From Thiodiazotropha sp040507035 (GTDB lineage Bacteria; Pseudomonadota; Gammaproteobacteria; Chromatiales; Chromatiaceae), in the NCBI GenBank assembly GCA_040507035.1, contig JBEVVR010000044.1, forward strand, positions 224,459-288,458: 64,000 nt of DNA, written 5' to 3'. The translations under genes and the position numbers were made by a program. Below the pieces are notes generated by a model. The model made no database searches. It saw nothing but the letters and a program-made list of their open reading frames with translations, and had not been told where the DNA came from. Shown here piece by piece: positions 35,634 through 45,797 of the stretch (position 1 is its first letter; every line of letters starts with the position of its first letter).

Positions 35634-38450
35634 TCAGCTCAGTCGGCCGTGACACTGCTTGTATTTCTTGCCGGAACCGCAGGGGCAGGGTTCATTTCTG
35701 CCGATCTTGCGACCCTCACGGACGAACGGCTGTTGCGGCTCAGCGGCCTGCTCATCCGCTTGCGTTGCTGCCGCCGCCTCTTCAGGCAGTCCCTCGAAGG
35801 CTTCATGCTTGAACTCGAACTCATCAACCCTCGGCTGCTGCTCCCGAATGGCCATCTCCTCCGGCATCTGCACCTGGACCTTGGAGAGCAGTCCCGTCAC
35901 CTCCTGTTTGATGCTCTCCAACATGCCGGAGAACATCTCAAAGGCCTCGCGCTTATACTCCTGCTTCGGATTCTTCTGTGCATAACCGCGCAGGTGGATA
36001 CCCTGACGCAGGTAGTCCATGGCCGCCAGGTGCTCCTTCCAGTGGCCGTCAAGGGTCTGCAGCATGATCGCCTTTTCAAACTGGCGCATACTCTCGGTGC
36101 CAACCAGCTTCTCCTTGTCCTGGTAGTGATCCTGCAGGATATTGGCGATCTTCTCCTTCAGCGTCTCCTCGTGCAGGTCGTGATCCTCTTCCAGCCATTG
36201 CTGGACCGGCCACTCACCGCCGAACACCTCTTGCAACGATTCGCTCAGGCCAGGGACATCCCACTGCTCTTCGATACTGTCCCGGGGAATGTGACGGTGA
36301 AACACCTCATCCAATACATCACCACGCAAAGCGCTGATAGAGTCGGCGATATCGGAGGTATCCATCAGCTCATTGCGTTGCTCATAGACCACCTTACGCT
36401 GATCGTTGGCCACGTCATCGTATTCAAGCAGCTGCTTACGAATATCGAAGTTGCGCCCTTCAACCTTGCGCTGGGCGTTCTCGATCGCCCGCGAGACCCA
36501 GGGGTGCTCGATCGCCTCACCCTTCTCCATGCCCAGCTTCTGCATCAATCCACCCACCTTGTCGGAGGCGAATATGCGCATCAAATTGTCTTGCAGGGAG
36601 AGATAGAAGCGGCTCGAACCCGGATCACCCTGGCGCCCGGAGCGGCCGCGCAGCTGGTTGTCTATGCGTCGTGACTCATGGCGCTCGGTACCGATGACAT
36701 GGAGGCCGCCGGCATCCAGTACATGTTGGTGACGCTTTTTCCAAGCCGCTTTGAGCTCATCGACAGCGGCCGGGTCGGGGTTCTCCCCAAGGGTCTCCAG
36801 TTCCGCATCAAGGTTGCCGCCGAGAACGATATCGGTACCGCGACCCGCCATGTTGGTGGCGATGGTGACAGAGCCTGGTTGGCCTGCCTGGGCGACGATA
36901 CCCGCCTCCTGCTCATGCTGCTTGGCATTGAGCACCCGATGATCCACACCGCCCTTGTTGAGAAGCTCGGAGACCAGTTCCGAGGTTTCGATAGAGGCGG
37001 TGCCCACCAAAACCGGTTGCCCACGTTTCACGCAATCCTGCACATCGTCCAGAATCGCCTGGTACTTCTCCTCGGGGGTGAGGTAGACAAGGTCCCCCAT
37101 GTCATCCCTGATCATCGCCATGTTGGTGGGAATTACCACGACCTCCAGGCCATAGATCTGTTGAAACTCAAAGGCCTCGGTATCGGCGGTACCGGTCATG
37201 CCCGAGAGTTTGTTATAGAGGCGAAAGTAGTTCTGGAAGGTGATCGAGGCCAGGGTCTGGTTCTCATTCTGAATCTCCACACCCTCTTTCGCCTCCACCG
37301 CCTGATGCTGACCGTCGGACCAGCGCCGGCCAGGCATGGTACGGCCGGTGAACTCATCAACGATGATGACCTGTCCATCCTTGACGATATAGTCCACGTT
37401 GCGCTGAAACAGGGCATGGGCGCGCAGCGCGGCATTGGCGTGATGCATGAGAATGATATTGGAGGGATCATAGAGGCTGGCCCCCTCCTCCAGCAGTCCC
37501 GCTTCGGTGAGCATCTCTTCAAGATGCTGGTGACCCTCTTCACTGAAGAAGACCTGACGCGCCTTCTCGTCCACCGAGAAGTCCCCCGGACCGAAATCGG
37601 GTTTTCCCTCCTCGTTGGTGATCGGATCCTGCCTGGTAAGGTGGGGAATGATCACATTCACCGCCTTGTAGAGTTCTGACGAGTCTTCCGTCGGTCCGGA
37701 GATGATCAGCGGTGTCCGTGCCTCATCAATGAGGATGGAGTCGACTTCGTCGACGATGGCAAAATTGGGAGGACGCTGCACCCGTTGCTCCGCACTGAAG
37801 GCCATATTGTCACGCAGATAGTCGAAGCCGTATTCGTTGTTGGTGCCATAGGTGATGTCCGCGGCGTAGGCCTGCTGACGGGTGACCGGCTTGAGATGGA
37901 GAAAACCACCGCTCTTGCCGTCATGCTCGGGATCATAGAGATAGGAAGCGCTATCGGGCCCCATGCCGCCGGATGAGTTGATTACTCCAACGCTGAGGCC
38001 GAGAAAGTCGTAGATGCGCCCCATCCAGGCGGCATCGCGCCGTGCCAGATAGTCGTTCACCGTCACCACATGGACACCCTTCGCCGGCAGCGCATTCAGA
38101 TACGCGGCCAGGGTGGCTACCAGGGTTTTGCCCTCGCCGGTCCTCATCTCCGCAATCTTGCCCTGATGCAGTACCATGCCACCGATCAGCTGGACGTCGA
38201 AGTGACGCATCTGCATCACCCGGCGACCCGCCTCCCGAACCACGGCGAAGGCCTCGTGCATCAGGCTATCGAGGCTTTCACCCGCCTCCAGGCGGGAACG
38301 AAACTCGGCGGTCTTCTGCTTCAGCGCCTCATCAGAGAGCTTTTCAATATCGGCCTCCAGGGCGGTAATCTGGGAGACCGTCTTTGACATACGTTTGATC
38401 AGGCGCTCATTGCGGCTACCGAAGATCTTCTTAAAGATGTTACTAACCAT
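35634..38450 (-). CDS. secA: Preprotein translocase ATPase SecA
   Basis: A 938-residue motor from the ATG at 38450 (MVSNIFKKIFGSRNERL), a better start than the in-frame ATG at 38498 that adds 16 atypical residues. Walker A is MRTGEGKTLVATL, DEVD the Walker B, with ATNMAGRGTDI and the GRSGRQGDPG helicase motif in NBD2. The C-terminal zinc site is CPCGSGKKYKQCHG, preceded by an acidic linker. SecA drives export through SecYEG. The argJ gene follows at once. Confidence 0.97.
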   Translation of the reverse strand: MVSNIFKKIFGSRNERLIKRMSKTVSQITALEADIEKLSDEALKQKTAEFRSRLEAGESLDSLMHEAFAVVREAGRRVMQMRHFDVQLIGGMVLHQGKIAEMRTGEGKTLVATLAAYLNALPAKGVHVVTVNDYLARRDAAWMGRIYDFLGLSVGVINSSGGMGPDSASYLYDPEHDGKSGGFLHLKPVTRQQAYAADITYGTNNEYGFDYLRDNMAFSAEQRVQRPPNFAIVDEVDSILIDEARTPLIISGPTEDSSELYKAVNVIIPHLTRQDPITNEEGKPDFGPGDFSVDEKARQVFFSEEGHQHLEEMLTEAGLLEEGASLYDPSNIILMHHANAALRAHALFQRNVDYIVKDGQVIIVDEFTGRTMPGRRWSDGQHQAVEAKEGVEIQNENQTLASITFQNYFRLYNKLSGMTGTADTEAFEFQQIYGLEVVVIPTNMAMIRDDMGDLVYLTPEEKYQAILDDVQDCVKRGQPVLVGTASIETSELVSELLNKGGVDHRVLNAKQHEQEAGIVAQAGQPGSVTIATNMAGRGTDIVLGGNLDAELETLGENPDPAAVDELKAAWKKRHQHVLDAGGLHVIGTERHESRRIDNQLRGRSGRQGDPGSSRFYLSLQDNLMRIFASDKVGGLMQKLGMEKGEAIEHPWVSRAIENAQRKVEGRNFDIRKQLLEYDDVANDQRKVVYEQRNELMDTSDIADSISALRGDVLDEVFHRHIPRDSIEEQWDVPGLSESLQEVFGGEWPVQQWLEEDHDLHEETLKEKIANILQDHYQDKEKLVGTESMRQFEKAIMLQTLDGHWKEHLAAMDYLRQGIHLRGYAQKNPKQEYKREAFEMFSGMLESIKQEVTGLLSKVQVQMPEEMAIREQQPRVDEFEFKHEAFEGLPEEAAAATQADEQAAEPQQPFVREGRKIGRNEPCPCGSGKKYKQCHGRLS

Positions 38451-38623
38451 TAATCGGGGTTTCCGTCGCAGATACGAAATTTGTGGATCATACAGCAAGC
38501 GGTGGAATTGCTGAAGGTTGGGGTTGGCAGGATTTCACCCGCACAGGCAGATTGACACCAACCAAGTGAAAACGATTCAATCAAAATTGGTTTGGCAGCG
38601 GCTATGCTACTGCCGGGTTCGGC

Positions 38624-39556
38624 TCATCCCTGATTGCGCTTATTGAGGATATAGCGAGTGGGATCTATGGTCCTGCCGTTGCGTACCACTTCGAAATGGA
38701 CATGGGGACCGGTGGATCGCCCGGTGGAGCCCATCACCGCAATCACCTGGCCCTGTTTAATACGATCGCCGACCTCCACCAAGAGCTCTTTGTTATGCCC
38801 ATATCGGGTGACATAACCCTTTCCATGGTTGATCTCAATCAACTTACCGTAGCCGTAACGATCACCAGACCAGGTGACAACACCCGCGGCAACCGCAACC
38901 ACATCGGATCCATCCTTTCCGGCAAAATCCATCCCCTTGTGCATGCTGCGTTTTCCAGTGAAGGGATCATTACGCATGCCGTAATAGGATGAGATCCAAC
39001 CCTTTTTCACCGGCCGCCCGGTGGGGTGGACCGATTCTTCAAGATTGGAGTTCATGATCAGATCCTCGACCAGGGCAAGCTGTTGGTCGCGGTGCTCGAT
39101 CAGCTGTTCCAGCTGCGCCATCTCCTGCAACAGCTCAGGTAACGCGGATTGTCCTGAAATGTTGTGCATCGCCTCAGGACCACCCAACGCAGGCGGCGCA
39201 TCGAAACTGAACTCACCCTTATCGAGTCCGCCGATGTTAACCAGGCGCTCACCCAGGGCGTCGAGGCGTAACAGTTGCGATTGAAGTTGACCAAGACGGA
39301 TCGCCAGGGCATCGATGCCTCCCTGGGTATCGGTTTTCGCATCTTCGAGATATTGACGCTCTTGGGCAAATGTTTGCTTCAGGCTTGTCACCAATTGGTG
39401 CTCCGGAAACTCCGTGTCATTGACTCCCATCTGGTAACCAAACCACACCAATCCGAGCCCGACGAGGGCCACAAGACTTGCAAAGAAGGTCAAGCGCAGA
39501 CAACCCATGACACTGTCACAAGTCTCTCTCAATCCGTGTAAATGCATGATTTTCAT
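38624..39556 (-). CDS. M23 family metallopeptidase (membrane-anchored, LytM-type)
   Basis: About 310 residues from ATG 39556; other ATGs at 39547 and 39508 are possible. An N-terminal membrane helix (LTFFASLVALVGLGLVWFGY) is followed by a coiled-coil region (~60-160) and a C-terminal LytM/M23 domain. The zinc ligands are visible in HKGMDFAGKDG (HxxxD) and HVHFEVV (HxH). It should face the periplasm and cut, or regulate cutting of, peptidoglycan cross-links. Lying between secA and dciA/lpxC is a common arrangement. It is divergent from dciA. Confidence 0.9.
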   Translation of the reverse strand: MKIMHLHGLRETCDSVMGCLRLTFFASLVALVGLGLVWFGYQMGVNDTEFPEHQLVTSLKQTFAQERQYLEDAKTDTQGGIDALAIRLGQLQSQLLRLDALGERLVNIGGLDKGEFSFDAPPALGGPEAMHNISGQSALPELLQEMAQLEQLIEHRDQQLALVEDLIMNSNLEESVHPTGRPVKKGWISSYYGMRNDPFTGKRSMHKGMDFAGKDGSDVVAVAAGVVTWSGDRYGYGKLIEINHGKGYVTRYGHNKELLVEVGDRIKQGQVIAVMGSTGRSTGPHVHFEVVRNGRTIDPTRYILNKRNQG

Positions 39557-39677
39557 TGAAAAATAATGGCAGCTTCGCAACTGTATACAACTAATGTCGG
39601 TCACAAAGTTACGAACTTTATCACTTTCTTTACAAAATGTGATGTTTTTTATCGTTTTTTTCTCATAAGCTCACACT

Positions 39678-40071
39678 ATGAAAAGGGTCTCGAAAATCGC
39701 TGCATCTGGCACAATCTATGGAAAATTGGGGAATCAGCTGGCGGCCCAGGCAAGCCTCAACAGAGAGCTGAAACAGCTCCTGCCCCCCCCTCTGGACGGC
39801 CAACTGAAGGCCACAGTGCTGCAAAATAACCATCTCAGCCTGTTCGTTGCCTCACCGGTCTGGGCGAGTCGTTTTCGTTATCTGCTTCCCCGGCTACAGC
39901 AACAGCTGAGGGAAATGGGCATAAAGGTTGAGAGAATAGGCACCCGCATACTAGCGGATGATTCGGCCAGACCCGCGCGGCGACAAACCAGGGGGCGACC
40001 CACTCTCAGTGCGGAAACTAGCAAACAGCTAGAGCAAACTGCTGAGACAATTGACGATCCATCTCTGCGGC
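39678..40071 (+). CDS. dciA: DUF721/DciA family replication protein, 3' end lost in gap
   Basis: The visible 131 residues show the DciA (DUF721) domain: basic N-terminus, LKQLLPPPLDGQLKATVL, LSLFVASPVWASRFRYLLPRLQQQL. DciA loads or recruits the replicative helicase DnaB in bacteria without DnaC. A disordered Arg-rich linker follows and the coding sequence runs into the 100-N gap. Just after the gap a plus-strand frame reads GDSPK-stop (to 40189), which could be the end, but continuity cannot be shown. It is convergent with lpxC, as in many gammaproteobacteria. Confidence 0.85.
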
Positions 40072-40171
40072 NNNNNNNNNNNNNNNNNNNNNNNNNNNNN
40101 NNNNNNNNNNNNNNNNNNNNNNNNNNNNNNNNNNNNNNNNNNNNNNNNNNNNNNNNNNNNNNNNNNNNNNN
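40072..40171. other. Scaffold gap of 100 N at the 3' end of dciA
   Basis: A run of exactly 100 N. The flanks share no repeated sequence, and the true size is unknown. lpxC downstream is intact. Confidence 0.95.
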
Positions 40172-40213
40172 GGTGACAGCCCCAAATAGTGAGAAGTGGA
40201 TCGTTCTAGCAAA

Positions 40214-41131
40214 TCAGGAGATGGAGAGATGTACCGGCTGCATGTAGGAGATCGGTGCATCTTCAGGCTCATCGAAGGTAATCTCCTCCCAAGCGTCCCG
40301 CTGGGTGATCAGCTCCCTGAGCAGACGATTGTTCAGGGCATGACCCGATTTGTGGCCATTGAAGGCACCAATCAGGCTATGGCCGAGAAGATAGAGATCG
40401 CCGATGGCGTCGAGAATCTTGTGCTTTACGAATTCGTCTTCATAACGCAGTCCGTCATCATTCATGACCCGGTAGTCATCGACCACCACTGCATTGTCGA
40501 GACTCCCACCCAGGGCCAACTCTTTTTGCCGTAACATCTCGATATCTCTTAGAAATCCGAAAGTACGGGCGCGACTTACCTCTCTCACGAATGAGGTGGA
40601 GGAGAAATCGACTGTGGCAAATTGGGAGTGCTCTTTGAATGCGGGATGATCAAAATCGATGGTGAAGGAGACCTTGAATCCGTCGAAGGGTTCGAAACTG
40701 GCGCGTTTATCCCCCTCTTCCACCTCGACCTTGCGCTTGATGCGAATGAATCGCTTGGCCTTGTTCTGCTCTTCAACACCCGCGGATTGCAAGAGAAACA
40801 CGAATGGGCCAGCGCTACCATCCATGATTGGAACCTCGGCGGCACTGACATCGACATAGGCGTTGTCGATGCCGAGCCCGGCGAAGGCGGAAAGTAGGTG
40901 CTCAACCGTGGAGACCCGCACCCCCTGCTGCACCAGAGTGCTCGAGAGCCTGGTATCACCCACATTTTCCGCACAAGCGCGTATTTCCACCGGCGGTTCA
41001 AGGTCGACACGTCTGAAAACGATCCCGGTATCCGGAGCCGCAGGCCTCAGGGTGAGGTAGACTTTCTCCCCTGTATGCAGCCCCACGCCCGTGGCGCGTA
41101 TGACGTTCTTCAACGTACGTTGCCAAATCAT
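40214..41131 (-). CDS. lpxC: UDP-3-O-acyl-N-acetylglucosamine deacetylase LpxC
   Basis: A 305-residue zinc deacetylase. MIWQRTLKNVIRATGVGLHTG is the standard opening. The zinc ligands lie in STVEHLLSAFAGLG, HKILDAIGDLYLLG and the late NGHKSGHALNN region. It performs the committed step of lipid A synthesis. It is the last gene on the minus-strand side of the dcw cluster, 236 bp after ftsZ, the usual place. Confidence 0.97.
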   Translation of the reverse strand: MIWQRTLKNVIRATGVGLHTGEKVYLTLRPAAPDTGIVFRRVDLEPPVEIRACAENVGDTRLSSTLVQQGVRVSTVEHLLSAFAGLGIDNAYVDVSAAEVPIMDGSAGPFVFLLQSAGVEEQNKAKRFIRIKRKVEVEEGDKRASFEPFDGFKVSFTIDFDHPAFKEHSQFATVDFSSTSFVREVSRARTFGFLRDIEMLRQKELALGGSLDNAVVVDDYRVMNDDGLRYEDEFVKHKILDAIGDLYLLGHSLIGAFNGHKSGHALNNRLLRELITQRDAWEEITFDEPEDAPISYMQPVHLSIS

Positions 41132-41367
41132 CGACTTTCAGCTCCTCAGCTGTGAATCGCCCAATAGGCGCAAAAACCGCGCATGCTAACACAACAGCCT
41201 GGTCCTAGGAAATAGTCAGTCGTCACATGCAGTTCGTGACCAGAAAATGATCAGGACTCCGATTCTACACCAACTGATCGCTCTCTGGAAACGAAAAATG
41301 CAACATGTTGTCTTTCTGCAACTATCTCACTCTAAATCCTAGGCCCAAGATGGCCATTTGTGAAGGG

Positions 41368-42546
41368 CTAATCAGCCTGTCGGCGCAGAAAAGCCGGGAT
41401 ATCCAGATAATCCAGGTTGCCATCGGCTGTGGCTGCGCTGGATGGACGATTGGTCTGTCCATTTCGCAACACAGTAGGCCGATCCAGCTCTCGGTAGTCA
41501 TCCGGAACCGCCTGCGGATCCTCCGCATCGACAAGTTTCACAGGGGCAAGCTCTTCCACATTCGCTGCCTTGGGCAGTTCCGCCCTGAGACGCTCGCCCA
41601 GGCCGGTGGCCACCACGGTCACCCGCATGTCGTTTTGCATATCGGGATCGATGACCGTCCCCACCACCACGGTGGCGTCATCATCGGCAAACTCACGTAC
41701 CGTATTGCCGACCTCGTCGAATTCGCCGATCGCCAGGTTCATACCAGCGGTGATATTGACCAGAATACCCTTGGCCCCGGCCAGGTTGACATCCTCGAGC
41801 AGCGGACTGCGAATCGCCCGCTCCGCCGCTTCACGGGCCCGGTTATCCCCTGAGGCTTCACCGGAACCCATCATTGCGGCACCCATTTCCGACATCACGG
41901 TGCGAACATCAGCAAAGTCCACATTAATCAGTCCTGGACGGGTAATCAGCTCCGCAATGCCCTGTACCGCATGCAACAATACATCGTTTGCCGCCTTGAA
42001 GGCATTCAGCAGACTCATATCCTTGCCCAGCACCGCCAGCAGCTTCTCATTGGGAATGGTGATCAGCGAATCGCTGTGAACTCCCAGCTCCTCCATGCCC
42101 TTTTCGGCAATCTTCATCCGTTTGCCACCTTCGAAACCGAAGGGTTTGGTAACCACCGCTACCGTGAGAATACCCAGATCCTTGGCTACCTGGGCAACCA
42201 CGGGTGCAGCCCCGGTTCCGGTGCCACCCCCCATCCCGGCAGTGATAAAAACCATATCCGCACCGGTCAATACCTCCTCGATGCGATCACGATCATCCAT
42301 TGCGGCCTGCCTGCCAATATCGGGATTGGCTCCGGCTCCAAGCCCCTTGGTGATATCGGCACCAAGCTGCAGCTGAGTACGCACTTCGCTGTTGCGCAGC
42401 GCCTGGGCATCGGTGTTGGCACAGATGAAATCGACGCCTTCGATGTCACCCGACAACATGTGGTTGACCGCATTACCGCCACCTCCACCTACACCGATCA
42501 CCTTGATCACAGCATTCTGGCTGTGTGTATCCATCAGTTCAAACAT
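41368..42546 (-). CDS. ftsZ: Cell division protein FtsZ
   Basis: A 392-residue tubulin homologue. IKVIGVGGGGGNAVNHM, the tubulin signature GGGTGTGAAPVVA and the T7 loop region NVDFADVRTVM are present. A variable linker precedes the conserved C-terminal peptide LDYLDIPAFLRRQAD, which binds FtsA and ZipA. FtsZ forms the division ring. It lies 89 bp after ftsA. Confidence 0.98.
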   Translation of the reverse strand: MFELMDTHSQNAVIKVIGVGGGGGNAVNHMLSGDIEGVDFICANTDAQALRNSEVRTQLQLGADITKGLGAGANPDIGRQAAMDDRDRIEEVLTGADMVFITAGMGGGTGTGAAPVVAQVAKDLGILTVAVVTKPFGFEGGKRMKIAEKGMEELGVHSDSLITIPNEKLLAVLGKDMSLLNAFKAANDVLLHAVQGIAELITRPGLINVDFADVRTVMSEMGAAMMGSGEASGDNRAREAAERAIRSPLLEDVNLAGAKGILVNITAGMNLAIGEFDEVGNTVREFADDDATVVVGTVIDPDMQNDMRVTVVATGLGERLRAELPKAANVEELAPVKLVDAEDPQAVPDDYRELDRPTVLRNGQTNRPSSAATADGNLDYLDIPAFLRRQAD

Positions 42547-42635
42547 TGTCTACCTCCTCTGTCTGTCACGCCCAACAGAACAAATTAAAGATTCATCATT
42601 TCCGGCACCCTTCAGGGGCACCCACCCAAAAAACT

Positions 42636-43871
42636 TCAAAAATTGCCTTGAAACCAATGCTTCATCCTTTCCCAAACAGCCTTCAATCCACCTTCGTTGG
42701 CCAATTCGTGCCCACCCTGGGTACGATTCTTCAAACCAAATAGCAGTAACCCCACACCGGTCGAGTAGATGGGATTGCGCACCACATCCGAGAGACCACT
42801 GACATATTGCGGAACACCGAGCCTCACCGGCATGTGAAAAACCTCTTCCGCGAGATCGATGACACCTTCCATTTTTGAACTACCCCCGGTCAGCACCACG
42901 CCGCCGGCGATGACATCTTCGAATCCACTGCGCCTTAGCTCGGCCTGGATCAGGGTCATCAACTCTTCATATCTCGGCTCCACCACTTCAGCCAGGGTCT
43001 GCCGAGAGAGTCGGCGCGGCGGACGTTCACCGATACTGGGTACCTCGATGGTCTCGTCGCTGGTCGCCAGCTGGGTGAGTGCGCAGGCATACTTCATCTT
43101 GATCTCTTCGGCATGCTGGGTCGGTGTACGCATCGCCACAGCGATATCGTTGGTAACCTGATCACCCGCAATGGGTATCACCGCCGTGTGACGGATCGCG
43201 CCGCCGGTAAAGACCGCAATATCGGTGGTACCGCCGCCTATATCCACCAGACAGACGCCCAGTTCTTTCTCATCGTCGCTGAGTACCGAGTGGCTGGAGG
43301 CGAGCTGTTCCAGAATCAGGTCATCCACTTCGAGACCGCAGCGACGGATGCACTTGACGATATTCTGCGCCGCGCTCACCGCGCCGGTGACCATATGCAC
43401 CCTCGCCTCGAGGCGTACACCCGACATGCCGATAGGATCCCGAATCCCCTCCTGCTCATCGATGATGAACTCCTGGGGCAGGATGTGGAGAATCTTTTGA
43501 TCCGCGGGAATCGCCACGGCACGGGCGGCATCGATCACCCGCTCCACATCACTCTGGGTCACCTCTTTGTCCTTGATGGCGACGATGCCATGGGAGTTGA
43601 GGCTGCGAATATGGCTGCCGGCGATGCCTGCATAGACCGAATGGATCTCACAACCCGCCATCAGTTCAGCCTCTTCAACCGCACGCTGTATCGATTGCAC
43701 CGTGGACTCGATATTCACCACCACACCCTTCTTCAGGCCACGTGAAGGATGGGAGCCGATACCGATTATCTCGATACCACCATCTGACTTGATTTCGCCG
43801 ACGATCGCCACCACCTTTGAGGTGCCGATATCGAGACCAATGATGAGATTTTTCTCACTTCGTTTAGTCAT
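42636..43871 (-). CDS. ftsA: Cell division protein FtsA
   Basis: A 411-residue actin-like ATPase. The phosphate-1 motif IIGLDIGTSKVVAIVG, phosphate-2 VDIGGGTTDIAVF and the adenosine motif VVLTGGSSKMEGV are visible. The C-terminal amphipathic helix ends MKHWFQGNF, the membrane-targeting tail. FtsA tethers FtsZ to the membrane. It starts directly after the ftsQ stop. Confidence 0.98.
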   Translation of the reverse strand: MTKRSEKNLIIGLDIGTSKVVAIVGEIKSDGGIEIIGIGSHPSRGLKKGVVVNIESTVQSIQRAVEEAELMAGCEIHSVYAGIAGSHIRSLNSHGIVAIKDKEVTQSDVERVIDAARAVAIPADQKILHILPQEFIIDEQEGIRDPIGMSGVRLEARVHMVTGAVSAAQNIVKCIRRCGLEVDDLILEQLASSHSVLSDDEKELGVCLVDIGGGTTDIAVFTGGAIRHTAVIPIAGDQVTNDIAVAMRTPTQHAEEIKMKYACALTQLATSDETIEVPSIGERPPRRLSRQTLAEVVEPRYEELMTLIQAELRRSGFEDVIAGGVVLTGGSSKMEGVIDLAEEVFHMPVRLGVPQYVSGLSDVVRNPIYSTGVGLLLFGLKNRTQGGHELANEGGLKAVWERMKHWFQGNF

Positions 43872-44675
43872 TCACTTACCCGCTATCCTAGCCCCGCTGG
43901 ATGGGCTATCCATTTGTGATTGCTGTTCTGCATTCGCTTGCCAGTAGATTGAGAAACCATTGGTGTAGCGCAGATCCACACGCTCCAGTGAGGCGTCAGC
44001 ACGATCTTTGAGAAAGGGATAGAGCTGCACGAAACGGCTCAACCTTGGCATCACATCCCGTCTGCCGATATCGAGCTGCAGCCCTTCCGCGGTCTCGATT
44101 CGCCAGGAGTGTCGCGCATCGACCCGAAGATGCCGCAGTTCAAGCCCGGCTGTCTCAAGCAGGGTGCGCATCTTCAGATATCCCCTGGTGATCTTCTGCG
44201 CCTGTTCCTTTTCACCCACCAGGGTCACCAGACCCTGCAATCGTGGCAACCGCTGCGGTTTGAAGACCTCACCCTGATGATTCACCATCGCATCCTCTCC
44301 CCAATAGGCCAGCGGCGACTGCTCCACCACCCTGACCGCGAGGGTATCGGGCCAGACCCGACGCACGCTGGCACTTTTAACCCAGGGGAGCTGTTCTATG
44401 GTGTTGCGTATACGCAGCAGATCGACGCTGAAGAAGTTACCGCTTACAGCTTTGACGACTGTCTGCTCCAGCCCCTCTCTGTCGAGATATTTAATCTCAC
44501 CATCGACACTGACCACCCGCACCGGCATGTTCATGGGATCGAGCAACCGGGTAAAGCCCCATCCTGCGAGCATACTCAGCAGCAGGATCACCAGCAGTGG
44601 TGTCAATCTCGCCCGATCGAGCAACGGCTGAGGTGGAGCTGGTTGCGCAATCCGCGCCTTGCGACGGCTACTCAT
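43872..44675 (-). CDS. ftsQ: Cell division protein FtsQ
   Basis: A 267-residue bitopic protein. The start at 44675 has a GAGAGGTGG site; an upstream reading from 44726 inside ddlB is unlikely. A basic cytoplasmic tail, one membrane helix (LTPLLVILLLSMLAGWGFTRL), a POTRA domain (VRVVSVDGEIKYLDREGL) and the FtsQ beta domain (LPWVKSASVRRVWPDTLAVRV) follow in order. It recruits FtsL, FtsB and later division proteins. It overlaps ddlB by 8 bp. Confidence 0.95.
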   Translation of the reverse strand: MSSRRKARIAQPAPPQPLLDRARLTPLLVILLLSMLAGWGFTRLLDPMNMPVRVVSVDGEIKYLDREGLEQTVVKAVSGNFFSVDLLRIRNTIEQLPWVKSASVRRVWPDTLAVRVVEQSPLAYWGEDAMVNHQGEVFKPQRLPRLQGLVTLVGEKEQAQKITRGYLKMRTLLETAGLELRHLRVDARHSWRIETAEGLQLDIGRRDVMPRLSRFVQLYPFLKDRADASLERVDLRYTNGFSIYWQANAEQQSQMDSPSSGARIAGK

Positions 44676-45797
44676 CGCCACCTCTCCCGAGACTGGTGGC
44701 GAGGATGCGCTCCACCAACTCATCAAATTCGATACCCGCCACCTTGGCCGACATAGGTACCAGGCTATGGTCGGTCATACCGGGAACCGTGTTGACCTCG
44801 ATCAGCCAGGGCTGGCGCTGTTCATCCAACATCAGATCGACACGGCCCCAACCGCTGGCAGCAACGGCATTGAATGCATTCAAACAGAGTCTCTGCAGCA
44901 CCGACTCCTCACTTGAATCGAGACCGCAGGGACAGTGATAGCTTGTGGTCTCCGCTGAGTATTTCGCCTCGTAGTCGTAAAAGAGGTGGGGGGTTTCGAG
45001 ACGGATCATCGGCAACGCCTTAGCCTCGAGAATCGTTGTGGTGTACTCCTCACCCACGATCCAGCGCTCCGCCAACACCAGGGAGTCGTACTCCCTGGCC
45101 GTCTCCCAGGCCTGGCGTAGCTGAGTTCGACTTTCGACCTTACTCATACCGATGCTGGAACCCTCGCAAATCGGTTTTATCATCAGCGGAAAACCGAGGT
45201 TTGCTGCCTTTTCCAGATCACTTTCATTCCCCACCNNNNNNNNNNNNNNNNNNNNNNNNNNNNNNNNNNNNNNNNNNNNNNNNNNNNNNNNNNNNNNNNN
45301 NNNNNNNNNNNNNNNNNNNNNNNNNNNNNNNNNNNCATACCGATGCTGGAACCCTCGCAAATCGGTTTTATCATCAGCGGAAAACCGAGGTTTGCTGCCT
45401 TTTCCAGATCACTTTCATTCCCCACCACCACCGACTCCGGGGTGGGAATACCCATGCCGCGCCACACTGCCTTGGTACGGTACTTATCCATCGCCAGGGC
45501 CGACCCAAGCACACCACTGCCGGTATAGGGCATACCGATCCGCTGCAGTGCGCCCTGAATGACGCCATCCTCGCCGCCACGACCGTGCAAAATGATAAAT
45601 GCCCGCGCATAACCACCTGCAGTCAGCAGACTCAACACATCATCGTCCACATCCACCGCCTCGGCCTCGATGCCCCGCTTCAGTAATGCGTTCAACACAG
45701 CGTTGCCGCTGTTCAGCGAGACCTCGCGTTCCGCCGACTGACCGCCCATCAGGACGGCGACCTTGCCATATGCCGCTGACGATCCAATGGAGTTCAT
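44668..45797 (-). CDS. ddlB: D-alanine--D-alanine ligase, interrupted by a false gap
   Basis: Both halves of an ATP-grasp Ddl are visible: the N-terminus from ATG 45797 (MNSIGSSAAYGKVAVLMGGQ, then ILHGRGGEDG and YTGSGVLGSALAMDK) and the C-terminus with LIEVNTVPGMTDHSLVP. The 100 N at 45236-45335 are flanked by two identical 91-bp copies. Removing one copy plus the N leaves 939 bp, that is 312 residues in one frame, a normal DdlB size. So the gene is probably intact. The start overlaps the murB stop (ATGA). Confidence 0.95.
45236..45335. other. Spurious scaffold gap flanked by a 91-bp duplication
   Basis: Positions 45145-45235 and 45336-45426 are the same 91 bases. The two contig ends overlap and were not merged. 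The real gap length is very likely zero. Confidence 0.93.

Noticed and set aside
36678..37679. Long plus-strand open frame opposite secA
   Set aside because: secA is unmistakable on the other strand and this frame resembles no protein family.
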